DNA from: CAYNSB01 sp964399625
GTDB taxonomy: Bacteria > Planctomycetota > Phycisphaerae > Phycisphaerales > UBA1924
Assembly (NCBI GenBank): GCA_964399625.1
Contig: CAYNSB010000031.1
Span: forward strand, 1 to 47,915
DNA: 47,915 nt
Reading direction: 5' to 3'
Positions within the stretch are counted from its first letter, which is position 1. Each line of letters begins with the position of its first letter. A program made the translations under genes and the position numbers. Below, piece after piece: positions 23,305-31,571 of the stretch. The notes below the pieces were generated by a model. That model was not told where the DNA came from, searched no databases, and worked only from the letters and a program-made list of their open reading frames with translations.

Positions 23305-24707
23305 CCGTCCTTGGCGCGCAGATCGAGGCCCTTCGTTCGGTGCAGCCCCTGGGCATCCGCGGCATCGTTGCCGCCGTCAAGGGGCTCACCGTTCTCGTTG
23401 AGGATCTGCCTGTGCCCGTGGGATCGCTGGTCCGCATCACAGGCTCGGAAGCGACGTGCGCCGAGGGCGAGGTCATTGGATTCACCCGCGAGCAGGCGAT
23501 CGTGATGACGCTCGCGCAGACCAACGGCATCCGGGCCGGCGATGCCGTGCTCGCGCGCGATTGCTCTCGATCCGCGCCCGTCGGGCGCTCCTTGCTCGGG
23601 CGCGTCGTCAACGGGCTGGGTCAGCCCATCGACTCCAAGGGACCGATCGCGGACACCGTCCTCCGCCAGCTCTCGCCCCCTCCCATCGGCGCGCTCTCCC
23701 GCGCCCGCATCCGAACGCCTCTTCGATCGGGCGTGCGCGCTATCGATCTCATGACCCCGATGGGACGCGGGCAGCGCATGGGCGTCTTTGCCGGCCCCGG
23801 GGTTGGCAAGAGCACCCTCATGGGCCAGATCGCACGCCGATCCGACGCGGACATCGCGGTCATTGCCCTCATCGGCGAGCGCGGTCGCGAGGTCGGCGAT
23901 TTCATCGAGCACGCCCTCGGGCCCGAGGGGCTCGCACGCTCCGTGGTCATCGTCGCCACCGGGGATGAGTCGCCGCTGCTGCGCGTGCGCGCGGCGCAGC
24001 TCGCGTGCACCGTCGCCGAGTACTTCCGGGAACAGTCGCGCGATGTCGTCCTGATGATGGACTCGATCACGCGATTCGCCCACGCTCAGCGACAGATCGG
24101 CCTCTCCGTCGGCGAGCCGCCGGCCACCAAGGGATACACGCCCTCGGTCTTCGCGCAGATGGCGCTGCTCCTGGAGCGTGCGGGGATCCTCGAGCCTGTC
24201 GGCACGGGCGCGCCCAGCGCGAAGGGAGCCGCGGGAGGGAGCATCACCGGCCTCTACACCATCCTCGTCGAGGGCGACGACATGACCGAGCCCGTCGCCG
24301 ACGCCGCGAGAGGCATCCTCGACGGACACCTGATCCTGTCCCGCAAGCTCGCCCAGCGTGCGCACTACCCCGCGATCGACGTGCTCGACTCGATCTCCCG
24401 CGTCGCCGATGACGTGAGCGACAAGGACCATCTGCTCGCCCGCCAGGCCGCCATGCGCCTGCTCGCAACGTACCGCGACATCGAGGACCTGGTGCAGATC
24501 GGCGCGTACGCCGCGGGCTCGAACCACGAGGCCGACGTCGCCATCAAACACCGCCCGCGCCTGGTCGAGTTGCTCCAGCAGGGGCGCGACGATACCGAGC
24601 CCTTTGAGCAGGCGCGCCAGCGCCTCATCGAGATCTCCATGCAGTCCGGGCAGGACCTGCTCCACCTCCGCGCGCCCCGCCCAACGCCCCAGCGAAAGGC
24701 GGGCTGA
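23301..24707 (+). CDS. fliI: flagellum-specific ATP synthase FliI
   Basis: A 468-residue F1-beta-like hexameric ATPase that energises and unfolds export substrates. The Walker A motif GPGVGKST is at 165-172 and the Walker B region is VVLMMDSITRFAHAQRQIGL. The specific block GEPPATKGYTPSVFAQMALLLERAG and the Glu switch in IALIGERGREVGDF are intact. ATG at 23301 overlaps fliH. fliJ begins three bases after the stop. Confidence 0.97.
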   Translation: MTVLGAQIEALRSVQPLGIRGIVAAVKGLTVLVEDLPVPVGSLVRITGSEATCAEGEVIGFTREQAIVMTLAQTNGIRAGDAVLARDCSRSAPVGRSLLGRVVNGLGQPIDSKGPIADTVLRQLSPPPIGALSRARIRTPLRSGVRAIDLMTPMGRGQRMGVFAGPGVGKSTLMGQIARRSDADIAVIALIGERGREVGDFIEHALGPEGLARSVVIVATGDESPLLRVRAAQLACTVAEYFREQSRDVVLMMDSITRFAHAQRQIGLSVGEPPATKGYTPSVFAQMALLLERAGILEPVGTGAPSAKGAAGGSITGLYTILVEGDDMTEPVADAARGILDGHLILSRKLAQRAHYPAIDVLDSISRVADDVSDKDHLLARQAAMRLLATYRDIEDLVQIGAYAAGSNHEADVAIKHRPRLVELLQQGRDDTEPFEQARQRLIEISMQSGQDLLHLRAPRPTPQRKAG

Positions 24708-24710
24708 TCC

Positions 24711-25160
24711 ATGCCCCGATTCCGCTTCACCCTCCAGCCCGTGCTCGACCATCGCGAGATGATCGAGGACCAGCGCCAGCGACGCGTCGCCGAGATCGAG
24801 CGCGAGCGCGTGCGAATCGAGGAGTCGATCCGCGCCACGCACCGTGCCATCCTCGCCGAGCAGCACGCCGCACGCCTGCTCGCGGCCAGGGGCGATATCC
24901 CCGGCGCCCGTCGCCAGGGCAGCGCGATCACCGCCCTCCACCAGCGGGCCCAGCGTGCGGTCGTCGAACTGTCGGGCGTGCACGCGCGTCTCGACGCCGC
25001 ACGCGCCGAGCTCCTCGCCGCCACCATCGCGCGCAAGTCGGTGGATCTGCTGCGCGAGCGCCGATACGAGGAGTGGAAACGCGACATCGACCGCCGGGAG
25101 CAGGCGGCCCTGGACGAGCTCGCGGTCATGCGAGCGGGATGGAAGGAGCTTGACGCATGA
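24711..25160 (+). CDS. fliJ: flagellar export protein FliJ
   Basis: A 149-residue coiled-coil protein, the central stalk of the FliI hexamer. The N-terminus FRFTLQPVLDHREMIEDQRQ is the FliJ signature (F.f.Lq.vLd.re..e). The two long helices are rich in Arg, Glu and Ala, and the C-terminal helix carries ELLAATIARKSVDLLRERR. ATG follows fliI by three bases. Its stop overlaps the next gene (ATGA). Confidence 0.9.
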   Translation: MPRFRFTLQPVLDHREMIEDQRQRRVAEIERERVRIEESIRATHRAILAEQHAARLLAARGDIPGARRQGSAITALHQRAQRAVVELSGVHARLDAARAELLAATIARKSVDLLRERRYEEWKRDIDRREQAALDELAVMRAGWKELDA

Positions 25161-25849
25161 AAGCCATCTGGAACGCCATCTCCATCATCGCGATCGCCAA
25201 CCTCATCGCCATCGTGGGGCTGGTCGGCTGGCTCAAGACGAGCGATCGCCTCGATGCCTCGCGCCTCCGCGAGGTGCGACAGCTCTTCTCCAAGACCGTC
25301 TCCCAGGTCAAGGCCGAGGAAGAGCAGGCCAAGGCCGCCGCCGAAGTGCAGAAGAAGCACGAGATCGAGGCCGCCAAAGCCGGCGCCGTTCCCGCGTCCG
25401 CCGCCGACAAGCTGGACATGCGCCTCGTGCTGAGCCAGGCCGATGCCGCCCGCCTTGAGGCCACCAAACGCGACGTCGACATCCTGCGCGACACGCTCGC
25501 CCGCGAGCGCACCCGGCTCGACGCCGACCGCCGGGATTTCGAGCAGACCAAGTCCGCCTGGGAGAAGGCCCGCCAGGACGCGCTCGCCAAGGAGCAGGAC
25601 GAGCAGTTCAAGAAGACCCTGGGCACCCTTGAGGCGCTCAAGCCCGAGAAGGCCAAGTCCACCCTTCAGGAGCTCATCGCCAAGAACCAGAAGGACCAGG
25701 CCGTCGCCTATCTCAACGCGATGCAGGACCGAACCCGAACGAAGATCATCGACGAGTTCATCAAGGCCGACCCCAAGTTGGCCGCCGACTTGCTAGAGCG
25801 TGTGCGCACGCTTGGGCAGATTGCCCAGGCGCCGCGTGGCGCTCCCTGA
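25157..25849 (+). CDS. MotE-like protein (membrane helix, coiled coil, MgtE-N-like tail)
   Basis: A 230-residue protein with one N-terminal membrane helix (AISIIAIANLIAIVGLVGWL), a long periplasmic coiled coil (about 90-150) and a C-terminal helical bundle (TLEALKPEKAKSTLQELIAK, DQAVAYLNAMQDRTRTKIIDEF). The tail resembles the MgtE N-domain-like part of MotE/YlxF, a chaperone for the stator protein MotC in alphaproteobacteria. Position between fliJ and fliK is the usual place for ylxF in Gram-positives. The first base of the fliK ATG is the last base of its stop. Function in this organism is inferred. Confidence 0.65.
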   Translation: MKAIWNAISIIAIANLIAIVGLVGWLKTSDRLDASRLREVRQLFSKTVSQVKAEEEQAKAAAEVQKKHEIEAAKAGAVPASAADKLDMRLVLSQADAARLEATKRDVDILRDTLARERTRLDADRRDFEQTKSAWEKARQDALAKEQDEQFKKTLGTLEALKPEKAKSTLQELIAKNQKDQAVAYLNAMQDRTRTKIIDEFIKADPKLAADLLERVRTLGQIAQAPRGAP

Positions 25850-27135
25850 TGACCCCAACGACCACCCTCCCCATCGCGCAGAACACGGCTCCCCCCAGCG
25901 CCGATCCCGCGCCCGCTCGCGCCGATCGTGCGCCGACCGAATCCGCGGACCTCCTCTCATTCGTCGGCGTGTTCCAATCCGTCCTCTCGGGCCGCGCCGC
26001 GAGCCTTGCGCAGCAACTGCCCCAGCGCGCGCCCCGCCGCGCAGTAACCCTGGAGGACCGCGCTCAAGAGGCTTCGCCCAACGAGCCGCCCCGCGCGGCG
26101 TCCCCATCTCTGGCGAGCATCGCGCGTGCGGAACTGAGCGCGCCCCCCTCGAGCCAATCCGCCAAGCCCGCCGAACCGCGCGAGCAGGAACGCACGCCAG
26201 CCTCCTCGGACTCACGCACGCCGCAGCAGGATGTGGCGCCGCGTCAGCGCCCATCGGCCGCCGCGAGCGGCACTTCGGCGCGTGCCACCAGCGCCGCTCA
26301 GGCGGCGCAGGTCTCAAGCTCGACCACCAGACCCGCGGGTGCCCCGACCGCACCCGCCGCGTCTGCCGCCGGCAAGCCGCCACAGATCACGCCCGCGCAT
26401 TCGCCATCGACCAGCCCACACTCCCAGCTCGGCGCGGCGCGAACCCCCGTGGCACGCACACTGCTTCTTCCCAGCGCAGTCGGCACCTCCGGCTCTCGGG
26501 CGGTCGCCATCGCCGAGCGCATCCTCGCTCCGAAGCAAGAGGTGTCCGCGCCATCCAAGCCCGCGCAGGCCCGCCTCACACCAGAGAGTGAGCACGCCTT
26601 TGCCGCCCAGTTGCAGCGCGGGCTTGCCGCGGCGCTCAACCAGAACGGCGGAACCGTGCACATCCGCCTGCAGCCCGAGGCGCTGGGCAACCTTCGCATA
26701 CGCATGGACCTGCATGAAGGGCAGGTGTCGGCCACATTCCACGTCGACTCCGCCCGCGCCAGCGCCCTCGTGGATCAGCAGCTCGCGTCGCTCCGCGATG
26801 CGCTCGAGACGCGCGGGCTCCGCGTCGCCAGCCTTTCCGTGCGCTCCGAAGCGCACGAATCGACACGCCCGCGTGCCGAAGCCCGCAACCAGACCCCTCG
26901 CACGCCGGACACCTCCCGACCTTCCGCGGGCACGCCGCTTGCGATCTCCGTGGACGCAGACCGGCGCGGAGGCGCCGGCACCGGGAGCGGATTCTCCCGG
27001 AACGACACGCGGGCCGAGCACGGCACGATGCCATCGAAGCTCGCCCAAAGCCTTGGATCGCGGAGCGATCCTGCCACGCCGGGCGGAGCCCACCAACTCG
27101 GAACGCGCACGCTGCGCCTCGACGCGATCGCCTGA
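25849..27135 (+). CDS. fliK: flagellar hook-length control protein FliK
   Basis: A 428-residue secreted ruler protein. The first 250 residues are Ala/Pro/Ser/Arg-rich and disordered, as in other FliK proteins. The conserved C-terminal Flg_hook domain (about 255-345) is clear: GGTVHIRLQPEALGNLRIRM, LHEGQVSATFHVDSARASAL and LRDALETRGLRVASLSV, which match l.P.eLG.v.v.i...g....f.......r..l...l..L...L...G. The domain flips FlhB specificity from hook to filament export. It ends with a further 80-residue disordered tail. Confidence 0.88.
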   Translation: MTPTTTLPIAQNTAPPSADPAPARADRAPTESADLLSFVGVFQSVLSGRAASLAQQLPQRAPRRAVTLEDRAQEASPNEPPRAASPSLASIARAELSAPPSSQSAKPAEPREQERTPASSDSRTPQQDVAPRQRPSAAASGTSARATSAAQAAQVSSSTTRPAGAPTAPAASAAGKPPQITPAHSPSTSPHSQLGAARTPVARTLLLPSAVGTSGSRAVAIAERILAPKQEVSAPSKPAQARLTPESEHAFAAQLQRGLAAALNQNGGTVHIRLQPEALGNLRIRMDLHEGQVSATFHVDSARASALVDQQLASLRDALETRGLRVASLSVRSEAHESTRPRAEARNQTPRTPDTSRPSAGTPLAISVDADRRGGAGTGSGFSRNDTRAEHGTMPSKLAQSLGSRSDPATPGGAHQLGTRTLRLDAIA

Positions 27136-27191
27136 TCCACTCTCAGGCACGCGACAGGCGCGGTGGCCGCGTCCAGCCGAAAGGTCCTCCC

Positions 27192-27620
27192 ATGGCCGCC
27201 GTGGACTCTCTCTCAAGCACCGCCGCGTCCGGCTCGACCAGCAGCAAGGACGCCTTCTCCGCCCTCACGTCGGGCGACTTCCTCAAGATCATCCTTACCG
27301 AACTCTCCAAGCAGGACCCGCTCCAGCCCAACGACACCAAGTCCATGATCGAGCAGCTCTCGGGGCTGCGGCAGATCCAGTCGTCCAACGATCTCTCGTC
27401 GCAACTCAAGACGCTCGTCAACCAGAACGAGCTGTCCTCGGCCGCCACGCTCATCGGCAAGACCGTCTCGGGCACGGTCAACGGCTCCCGTGTCACCGGC
27501 GAGGTCGTCTCCGTCACACGCACGAGCGATGGTGCCGCCCTCAATCTCAAGAACGGCACGTCCCTCCCGTTGAGCCAGTTCGACAAGGTGACCAACACCG
27601 CCGCGGGGAGCGCCTCATGA
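27192..27620 (+). CDS. flgD: flagellar hook capping/scaffold protein FlgD (short form)
   Basis: A 142-residue protein. The family core is plain: FLKIILTELSKQDPLQPNDT (FL.LL..QL..QdPl.P.dn) and the Q..GL.QIQSSNDL region, then a short beta part (LIGKTVSGTVNGSRVTGEVV). It ends after the central segment, as in Bacillus-type FlgD, and lacks the C-terminal tudor/Fn3 region found in the 230-residue enteric protein. A GCCGAAAG box (27176-27183) lies just upstream, but no -35 partner was found. The stop overlaps the next gene. Confidence 0.9.
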   Translation: MAAVDSLSSTAASGSTSSKDAFSALTSGDFLKIILTELSKQDPLQPNDTKSMIEQLSGLRQIQSSNDLSSQLKTLVNQNELSSAATLIGKTVSGTVNGSRVTGEVVSVTRTSDGAALNLKNGTSLPLSQFDKVTNTAAGSAS

Positions 27621-28123
27621 GCGGGCTGAGCGCCGATCTTCTCCGACTCCTGGATGCGCCCGCGAACGCCGCGAGCGCGCGCCTCACCAACGCCATCGCC
27701 GGACGCGGCGGGGGGATTGGCTCCGCGCAAGGCCCCGACTTCGCGGCGCTCCTGCAGAAGGCCCGCGCGGGGCAGATCCGGACCGACCTTCCCGTCACGC
27801 TCGCCGCGGGCGTCAAGATCGATCTCTCCGATGCGCAGCTCGCGCGCATCGCCGGCGCCACCGACCTCGCCCAGTCCCAGGGCGCCGCGCGTGCGCTGGT
27901 CATGATCGACGGCCTCGCCGTCAAGGTCGACGTCGCGACCCGACAGATCACGGGGCTCGCCGACGCCAAGCCGGGCGCGGTGATCACCGGCATCGACGCG
28001 ATCGTCCATGTGGACTCGGCCGGCAACACGACCGGCGCACCGGCGCGCCCAGCGACTCCGGGCCTCGACAACGCATCGCTGCGAGCGATCCTCGCCCGAT
28101 CCGCCGACGCCGGCGCGCTCTGA
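27617..28123 (+). CDS. flagellar operon protein, TIGR02530-like
   Basis: A 168-residue protein in the position usual for the small unnamed protein found between flgD and flgE in many bacteria (TIGR02530/YlzI-FlbD region). The middle matches that family in pattern: VKIDLSDAQLARIAGATDLA, QGAARALVMIDGLAVKVDV, then VITGIDAIVHV, which corresponds to the ViTaId...v ending. The typical FS.HA..R start is weakly preserved. ATG overlaps the flgD stop. A role in hook assembly is presumed for the family, not demonstrated here. Confidence 0.6.
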   Translation: MSGLSADLLRLLDAPANAASARLTNAIAGRGGGIGSAQGPDFAALLQKARAGQIRTDLPVTLAAGVKIDLSDAQLARIAGATDLAQSQGAARALVMIDGLAVKVDVATRQITGLADAKPGAVITGIDAIVHVDSAGNTTGAPARPATPGLDNASLRAILARSADAGAL

Positions 28124-28170
28124 ACCAGCACTTGGTGGGCGCCGCACCCGGCGCGCATGGGAGGTGATCC

Positions 28171-29919
28171 GTGACCAGCATCTCGATGTACACCGCGCTC
28201 TCGGGCATGACCGCCCACGCCAAGCGTCTCGACGTCATCGGCAACAACATTGCCAACGCGAACACCACCGCCTTCAAGTCCGCGCGCATGCTCTTCTCCG
28301 ACCAGTTCTCGTGGACCCTCCAGCCCGGCTCCGAGCCACGCAACGAACTGGGCGGCTCGAACCCGACACAGATCGGGCTGGGCGTGCAGATCGCGGGCAC
28401 GCAGAAGAACTTCACGGGCGGCACCAACCAGCAGACGGGCGACGCCCGCGATCTCTCCATCGACGGCCGCGGCTTCTTCATCGTCGACAACGGCGGCGAC
28501 CGACGCTACACCCGCGCCGGCAACTTCAGGCCCAACGAGAACGACACGCTCACCACACTGGACGGCGAGCCCGTCCTGGGTTGGGCCGCGGACTCCAAGT
28601 TCCAGGTGAACAAGGGCGCGCTCCAGGCGCTCACGATCCCCGTCGGAAAGCTCGGCTTCGCGGAGGCCACCGCCGACGTCCGCATGTCGGGCAACCTCCG
28701 CGCCGATGGCGATGTCGCCCTCAACGGCTCCTCGATCTCCCTCGCCGCGACTTCCGCCGCGGGGTTCTCGCTCATTCCCACCGCCACCAAGCCTGCGACT
28801 GCCCCCAACAAGCTCGAGGCCACGAGCCTGCTCACCGAGATCGCCGACCCGCTGGCCACCGCTTCGCCCATCTTCTCCGCGGGGCAACTCATCGAGATCA
28901 GCGGCGTCGATCGCGGCAAGACCACCGTCCCTACCACGCAGTTCACCATCAAGCCCACGTCCACTGTCCAGGACCTCATGGACTACTTCCGCGACGCGCT
29001 CGACATCAACCCGCTCATCTCGCCCAATCCCGACACTAAGGCGCCCGGCCTGGCGCTCGACCCCGTCAACGGCAAGCTCACCATCACCGGCAACACCGGC
29101 AGCATCAACGATCTCACCATCGACCCTACCGACATCAGGCTCCTCTCGCCCGCCCAGCAGTTCGTCCGCAACCCCTTCGTCACCGACAAGACCGCCACCG
29201 CCAGCGGCGAGTCCGTCCGCACCTCGTTCAGGGTCTTCGACTCGCTGGGCGCGCCCGTGGACCTGCAGGTCGGCATGGTCCTGGTCGATCGCGGCCTCTC
29301 GGGCACGTCCTGGCGATACGAGATCGACTCCAAGGACGCGCCCGGGCTGTCCACGAACGTCTCGTTCGGCACGGCGCTCTTCGACAACCTCGGGCAGATC
29401 CAGAGCGACCCGAAGATCAAGGTCAATCTCGATCGATCGAAGCAGGGCGCCGCCTCGCCGCAGAGCGTCACCGTCTCTCTGCAGAGCACCGACGGCACCG
29501 TCACCTCGCTCGCCTCGCAACAGTCCAAGCTCATCAACTATTTCAGAGACGGCGCGCCCTATGGCACCCTGTCCAGCTACGGCGTCGAGAACGACGGCAC
29601 GATCACCGGCTCGTTCACCAACGGCATGACCCGCACGCTCGGGCAGATCCCCGTCGCCACCTTTTCCAACCCCGAGGGCCTCATCGACGACGGGGACAAT
29701 TTCTACCGCCTGGGCGCCAATTCCGGAGCTCCCTCCGTCGTCGCCCCCGGCTCGGCGGGCAGCGGAAAGATCCAGGCCGGAGCCCTCGAACAATCCAACG
29801 TCGACCTGAGCCAGCAGTTCATCGAGCTGATCCTGACCTCGACCGGCTACTCGGCCTCCTCGCGCGTCATCAAGACCTCCGACGAGCTGATCCAGCAGCT
29901 GCTCGCCCTCGCACGCTAA
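28171..29919 (+). CDS. flgE: flagellar hook protein FlgE
   Basis: A 582-residue hook subunit, longer than the 402 residues of Salmonella owing to inserted outer domains. The N-terminal axial motif is ALSGMTAHAKRLDVIGNNIANANTT (recognised in pieces: GMTAHAKRLDVIGNNIAN). DLSIDGRGFFIV is the FlgE/F/G signature, then RRYTRAGNFRPNEN. The C-terminus has QSNVDLSQQFIELILTSTGY and RVIKTSDELIQQLL. The GTG start has GGGAGGTGAT upstream, a very strong ribosome site, consistent with high expression. Confidence 0.94.
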   Translation: MTSISMYTALSGMTAHAKRLDVIGNNIANANTTAFKSARMLFSDQFSWTLQPGSEPRNELGGSNPTQIGLGVQIAGTQKNFTGGTNQQTGDARDLSIDGRGFFIVDNGGDRRYTRAGNFRPNENDTLTTLDGEPVLGWAADSKFQVNKGALQALTIPVGKLGFAEATADVRMSGNLRADGDVALNGSSISLAATSAAGFSLIPTATKPATAPNKLEATSLLTEIADPLATASPIFSAGQLIEISGVDRGKTTVPTTQFTIKPTSTVQDLMDYFRDALDINPLISPNPDTKAPGLALDPVNGKLTITGNTGSINDLTIDPTDIRLLSPAQQFVRNPFVTDKTATASGESVRTSFRVFDSLGAPVDLQVGMVLVDRGLSGTSWRYEIDSKDAPGLSTNVSFGTALFDNLGQIQSDPKIKVNLDRSKQGAASPQSVTVSLQSTDGTVTSLASQQSKLINYFRDGAPYGTLSSYGVENDGTITGSFTNGMTRTLGQIPVATFSNPEGLIDDGDNFYRLGANSGAPSVVAPGSAGSGKIQAGALEQSNVDLSQQFIELILTSTGYSASSRVIKTSDELIQQLLALAR

Positions 29920-29944
29920 TGCGATGCTCCCACCGGACCGATAA
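29917..29944 (+). promoter_or_regulatory. sigma-28-like promoter before the motA-like gene
   Basis: TAATG (29917-29921), 15 bases, ACCGATAA (29937-29944), which differs from the GCCGATAA consensus at one base. The -35 part overlaps the flgE stop codon. A transcript starting near 29950 would begin with the hairpin CCGGGAC-N7-GTCCCGG (29950-29970), followed by the GGAG ribosome site. Confidence 0.45.
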
Positions 29945-29981
29945 GTCCCCCGGGACGGCACATGTCCCGGATGGAGATCGC

Positions 29982-30674
29982 ATGTCCGAAGACCTCGCAC
30001 TTCTGGTGCTCCGCGCCGCGATCATGCTCGCGGTCTCGGGCGCGATTGCCGCGCTCGCCATCGCGATTGCGCACGCCCTCGCGCTCCGCCGTCGCTTCCT
30101 TGCGGACGACGCGCCAAGTCCCGATCAGACCATCGAGCAGCTTGTCCGAACCGCGCAGACCGCACGATCCCAGGGTCTCATCCGCGCCGAGGCCACGCTC
30201 GATCAGACGGCGCATCCGGCCCTCCGCCATGGGCTTCGTCAGGCGATCGCAGGCCTCGCGCCGCACGCCCTACGCGATGCCGCCGCCGCGGCCATCGAAC
30301 TGCACGCTCGTCCCTACGCCCGCCACGCGCTCGCGCTGGGGGCCGTCGTGATCACCGGAACCCTGCTCGTGCTCGCTTGGTCGGCGCTCATCGCAATGTC
30401 CGCAACGTCTTCGCTGACGCTGCCGGCCTCGCTGCTGAAGCTCGCGGCGATCGTCGCGATCTCCTCCCCGCCGATCCTCGCCTGGGTCGCGTTCCGCTCC
30501 GACCGGGAGCAGTCGCTCGCGGCGTCACGCGAACTCAACGCCTCGATGACCATCGAGGCGCTCACGCTCATCGCCGCGGGCGCGCAGGCGGAGGACGTTC
30601 GCCGATCGCTCCTGGCCCTCCTGCCGCCGAGCCAGCGCCGAATCTCGGACCTTCCTTCGGCCCGTGCCGCCTGA
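29982..30674 (+). CDS. degenerate MotA-like (MotA/TolQ/ExbB) membrane protein
   Basis: A 230-residue protein. The cytoplasmic block RSQGLIRAEATLDQTAHPAL, then RHGLRQAIAGLAPHALRDA aligns in pattern with MotA (aR.eGll.Le....d.fl..gl.l..dg.d...i). The C-terminal MTIEALTLIAAGAQAEDVRR plus LLALLPPSQR aligns with MotA (iieGil.i..G..p..i...L..fl.p). Only three hydrophobic segments are visible (about 5-30, 110-133, 143-166) where MotA has four, and the conserved glycine-rich and proline positions of the channel helices are poor. ATG at 29982 has GGAG five bases upstream. No motB follows. Confidence 0.6.
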   Translation: MSEDLALLVLRAAIMLAVSGAIAALAIAIAHALALRRRFLADDAPSPDQTIEQLVRTAQTARSQGLIRAEATLDQTAHPALRHGLRQAIAGLAPHALRDAAAAAIELHARPYARHALALGAVVITGTLLVLAWSALIAMSATSSLTLPASLLKLAAIVAISSPPILAWVAFRSDREQSLAASRELNASMTIEALTLIAAGAQAEDVRRSLLALLPPSQRRISDLPSARAA

Positions 30675-30696
30675 AGCCCGCCCTGCCCGCTCCACG

Positions 30697-30720
30697 CGTC
30701 ACACCATGCCGATTGTGACG
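30697..30720 (+). repeat. inverted repeat between the motA-like gene and fliL
   Basis: CGTCACA (30697-30703) and TGTGACG (30714-30720) are perfect complements around a ten-base loop. No T-tract follows. The gap also has CGGCACCCT twice (30724-30732 and near 30753). Could be an operator; nothing decisive. Confidence 0.3.
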
Positions 30721-30852
30721 CTCCGGCACCCTGTCCACGCCCCGGGAATTGCGGCACCCTCTGGTCTTCAGGCCCACCGAATCGGATGTTCCCCCGTGAG
30801 GTTGCGTGCCCTCCAATGAGGCGTGCACGCCAGGCACCACGGGGAGAGCGAT

Positions 30853-31416
30853 ATGTCCGAGGCACCCAAGAAGAAGGATGACGCGAAGGCAGCGCCCGCA
30901 CCAGCCGCGCCCGCCGAGGCCGCGCCCGCCAAGAAGAAGCCACCGATCAAGGTCATCGGCATCGTCGCGGCGATCATGGCCGCCGAGGCCGGCGCTCTGT
31001 TCGTCGTGGTCGGCAAGAGCGGCGCCAAGCCCGCCACCGCCGCCGCGGAAGTCCACGGCACCGAGGAGGCCGCCGCCAAGCAGACCGTGGAGATCGAGCT
31101 GGTCGACGAGAAGTTCCAGAACATGCAGACCGGCAAGGTCTGGCTCTGGGACATCCAGATCGTCCTGAAGGTCAAGCAGAAGCATCAGGAGCTGATCTCC
31201 GGCGAGCTCGAGCAGCGCACCGCGGAGATCAAGGAGGGCCTCTCCCAGATCCTCCGCAAGGCCCAGCACAACCACCTCGTCGAGCCGGAGCTCTCGTCCA
31301 TCAACCGCCAGGTCCATGCCTTCCTCGATCGGGCCATCGGCCTGGACCCCGAGGGCAACTCGCGCATCGAGCGCGTGCTCATCCCCAAGTGCCGAGGACT
31401 CCAGCTCGAGCAGTGA
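30853..31416 (+). CDS. FliL-like basal-body protein (tentative)
   Basis: A 187-residue protein. A Lys/Ala/Pro-rich cytoplasmic N-terminus, one membrane helix (VIGIVAAIMAAEAGALFVVV, about 44-63) and a periplasmic alpha/beta domain (VWLWDIQIVLKVKQ, ELEQRTAEIKEGLSQILRKA, IERVLIPKCRGLQLEQ) follow the FliL plan, in which a stomatin-like domain clamps the stator. Sequence similarity is loose; size, topology and position before fliN support the call. The frame extends upstream ten codons; ATG at 30853 with GGGGAGAG is used. Confidence 0.6.
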   Translation: MSEAPKKKDDAKAAPAPAAPAEAAPAKKKPPIKVIGIVAAIMAAEAGALFVVVGKSGAKPATAAAEVHGTEEAAAKQTVEIELVDEKFQNMQTGKVWLWDIQIVLKVKQKHQELISGELEQRTAEIKEGLSQILRKAQHNHLVEPELSSINRQVHAFLDRAIGLDPEGNSRIERVLIPKCRGLQLEQ

Positions 31417-31457
31417 TACCCGGATTTCGTTCGGGACATTAACCCAAGCATTTCCTG

Positions 31458-31487
31458 CGCGTCCCGCCGCAAAATTGGCGGGACGCG
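31458..31487 (+). terminator. strong stem-loop between fliL and fliN
   Basis: CGCGTCCCGCC (31458-31468), loop GCAAAATT, GGCGGGACGCG (31477-31487): an 11-bp perfect stem followed by TCGTTCTTGTCC. The T-tract is weak, so this may be a partial terminator/attenuator or a processing site separating rotor and export genes from the hook genes. The 155 bp gap lies at the position where fliM often stands. Confidence 0.5.
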
Positions 31488-31571
31488 TCGTTCTTGTCCG
31501 ATCCACCCATCCGACGCAAGGGCATCCCTCGCGTTTCCGCGGCGGAGCCCGCCAACTCACTGCGTGCCAGG

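Noticed and set aside
27176..27183. GCCGAAAG before flgD as a sigma-28 -10 box
   Set aside because: No TCAAG/TAAAG-like -35 at 14-17 bases, and flgD is probably read through from fliK.
26231..27616. Long plus-strand frame through fliK and flgD leading into the TIGR02530-like gene
   Set aside because: Only the part from 27617 has protein-like features; upstream is a shifted frame of fliK.
31417..31571. Remnant of a decayed fliM in the fliL-fliN gap
   Set aside because: The gap is far too short, and no SpoA- or CheC-like fragment is readable in any frame.
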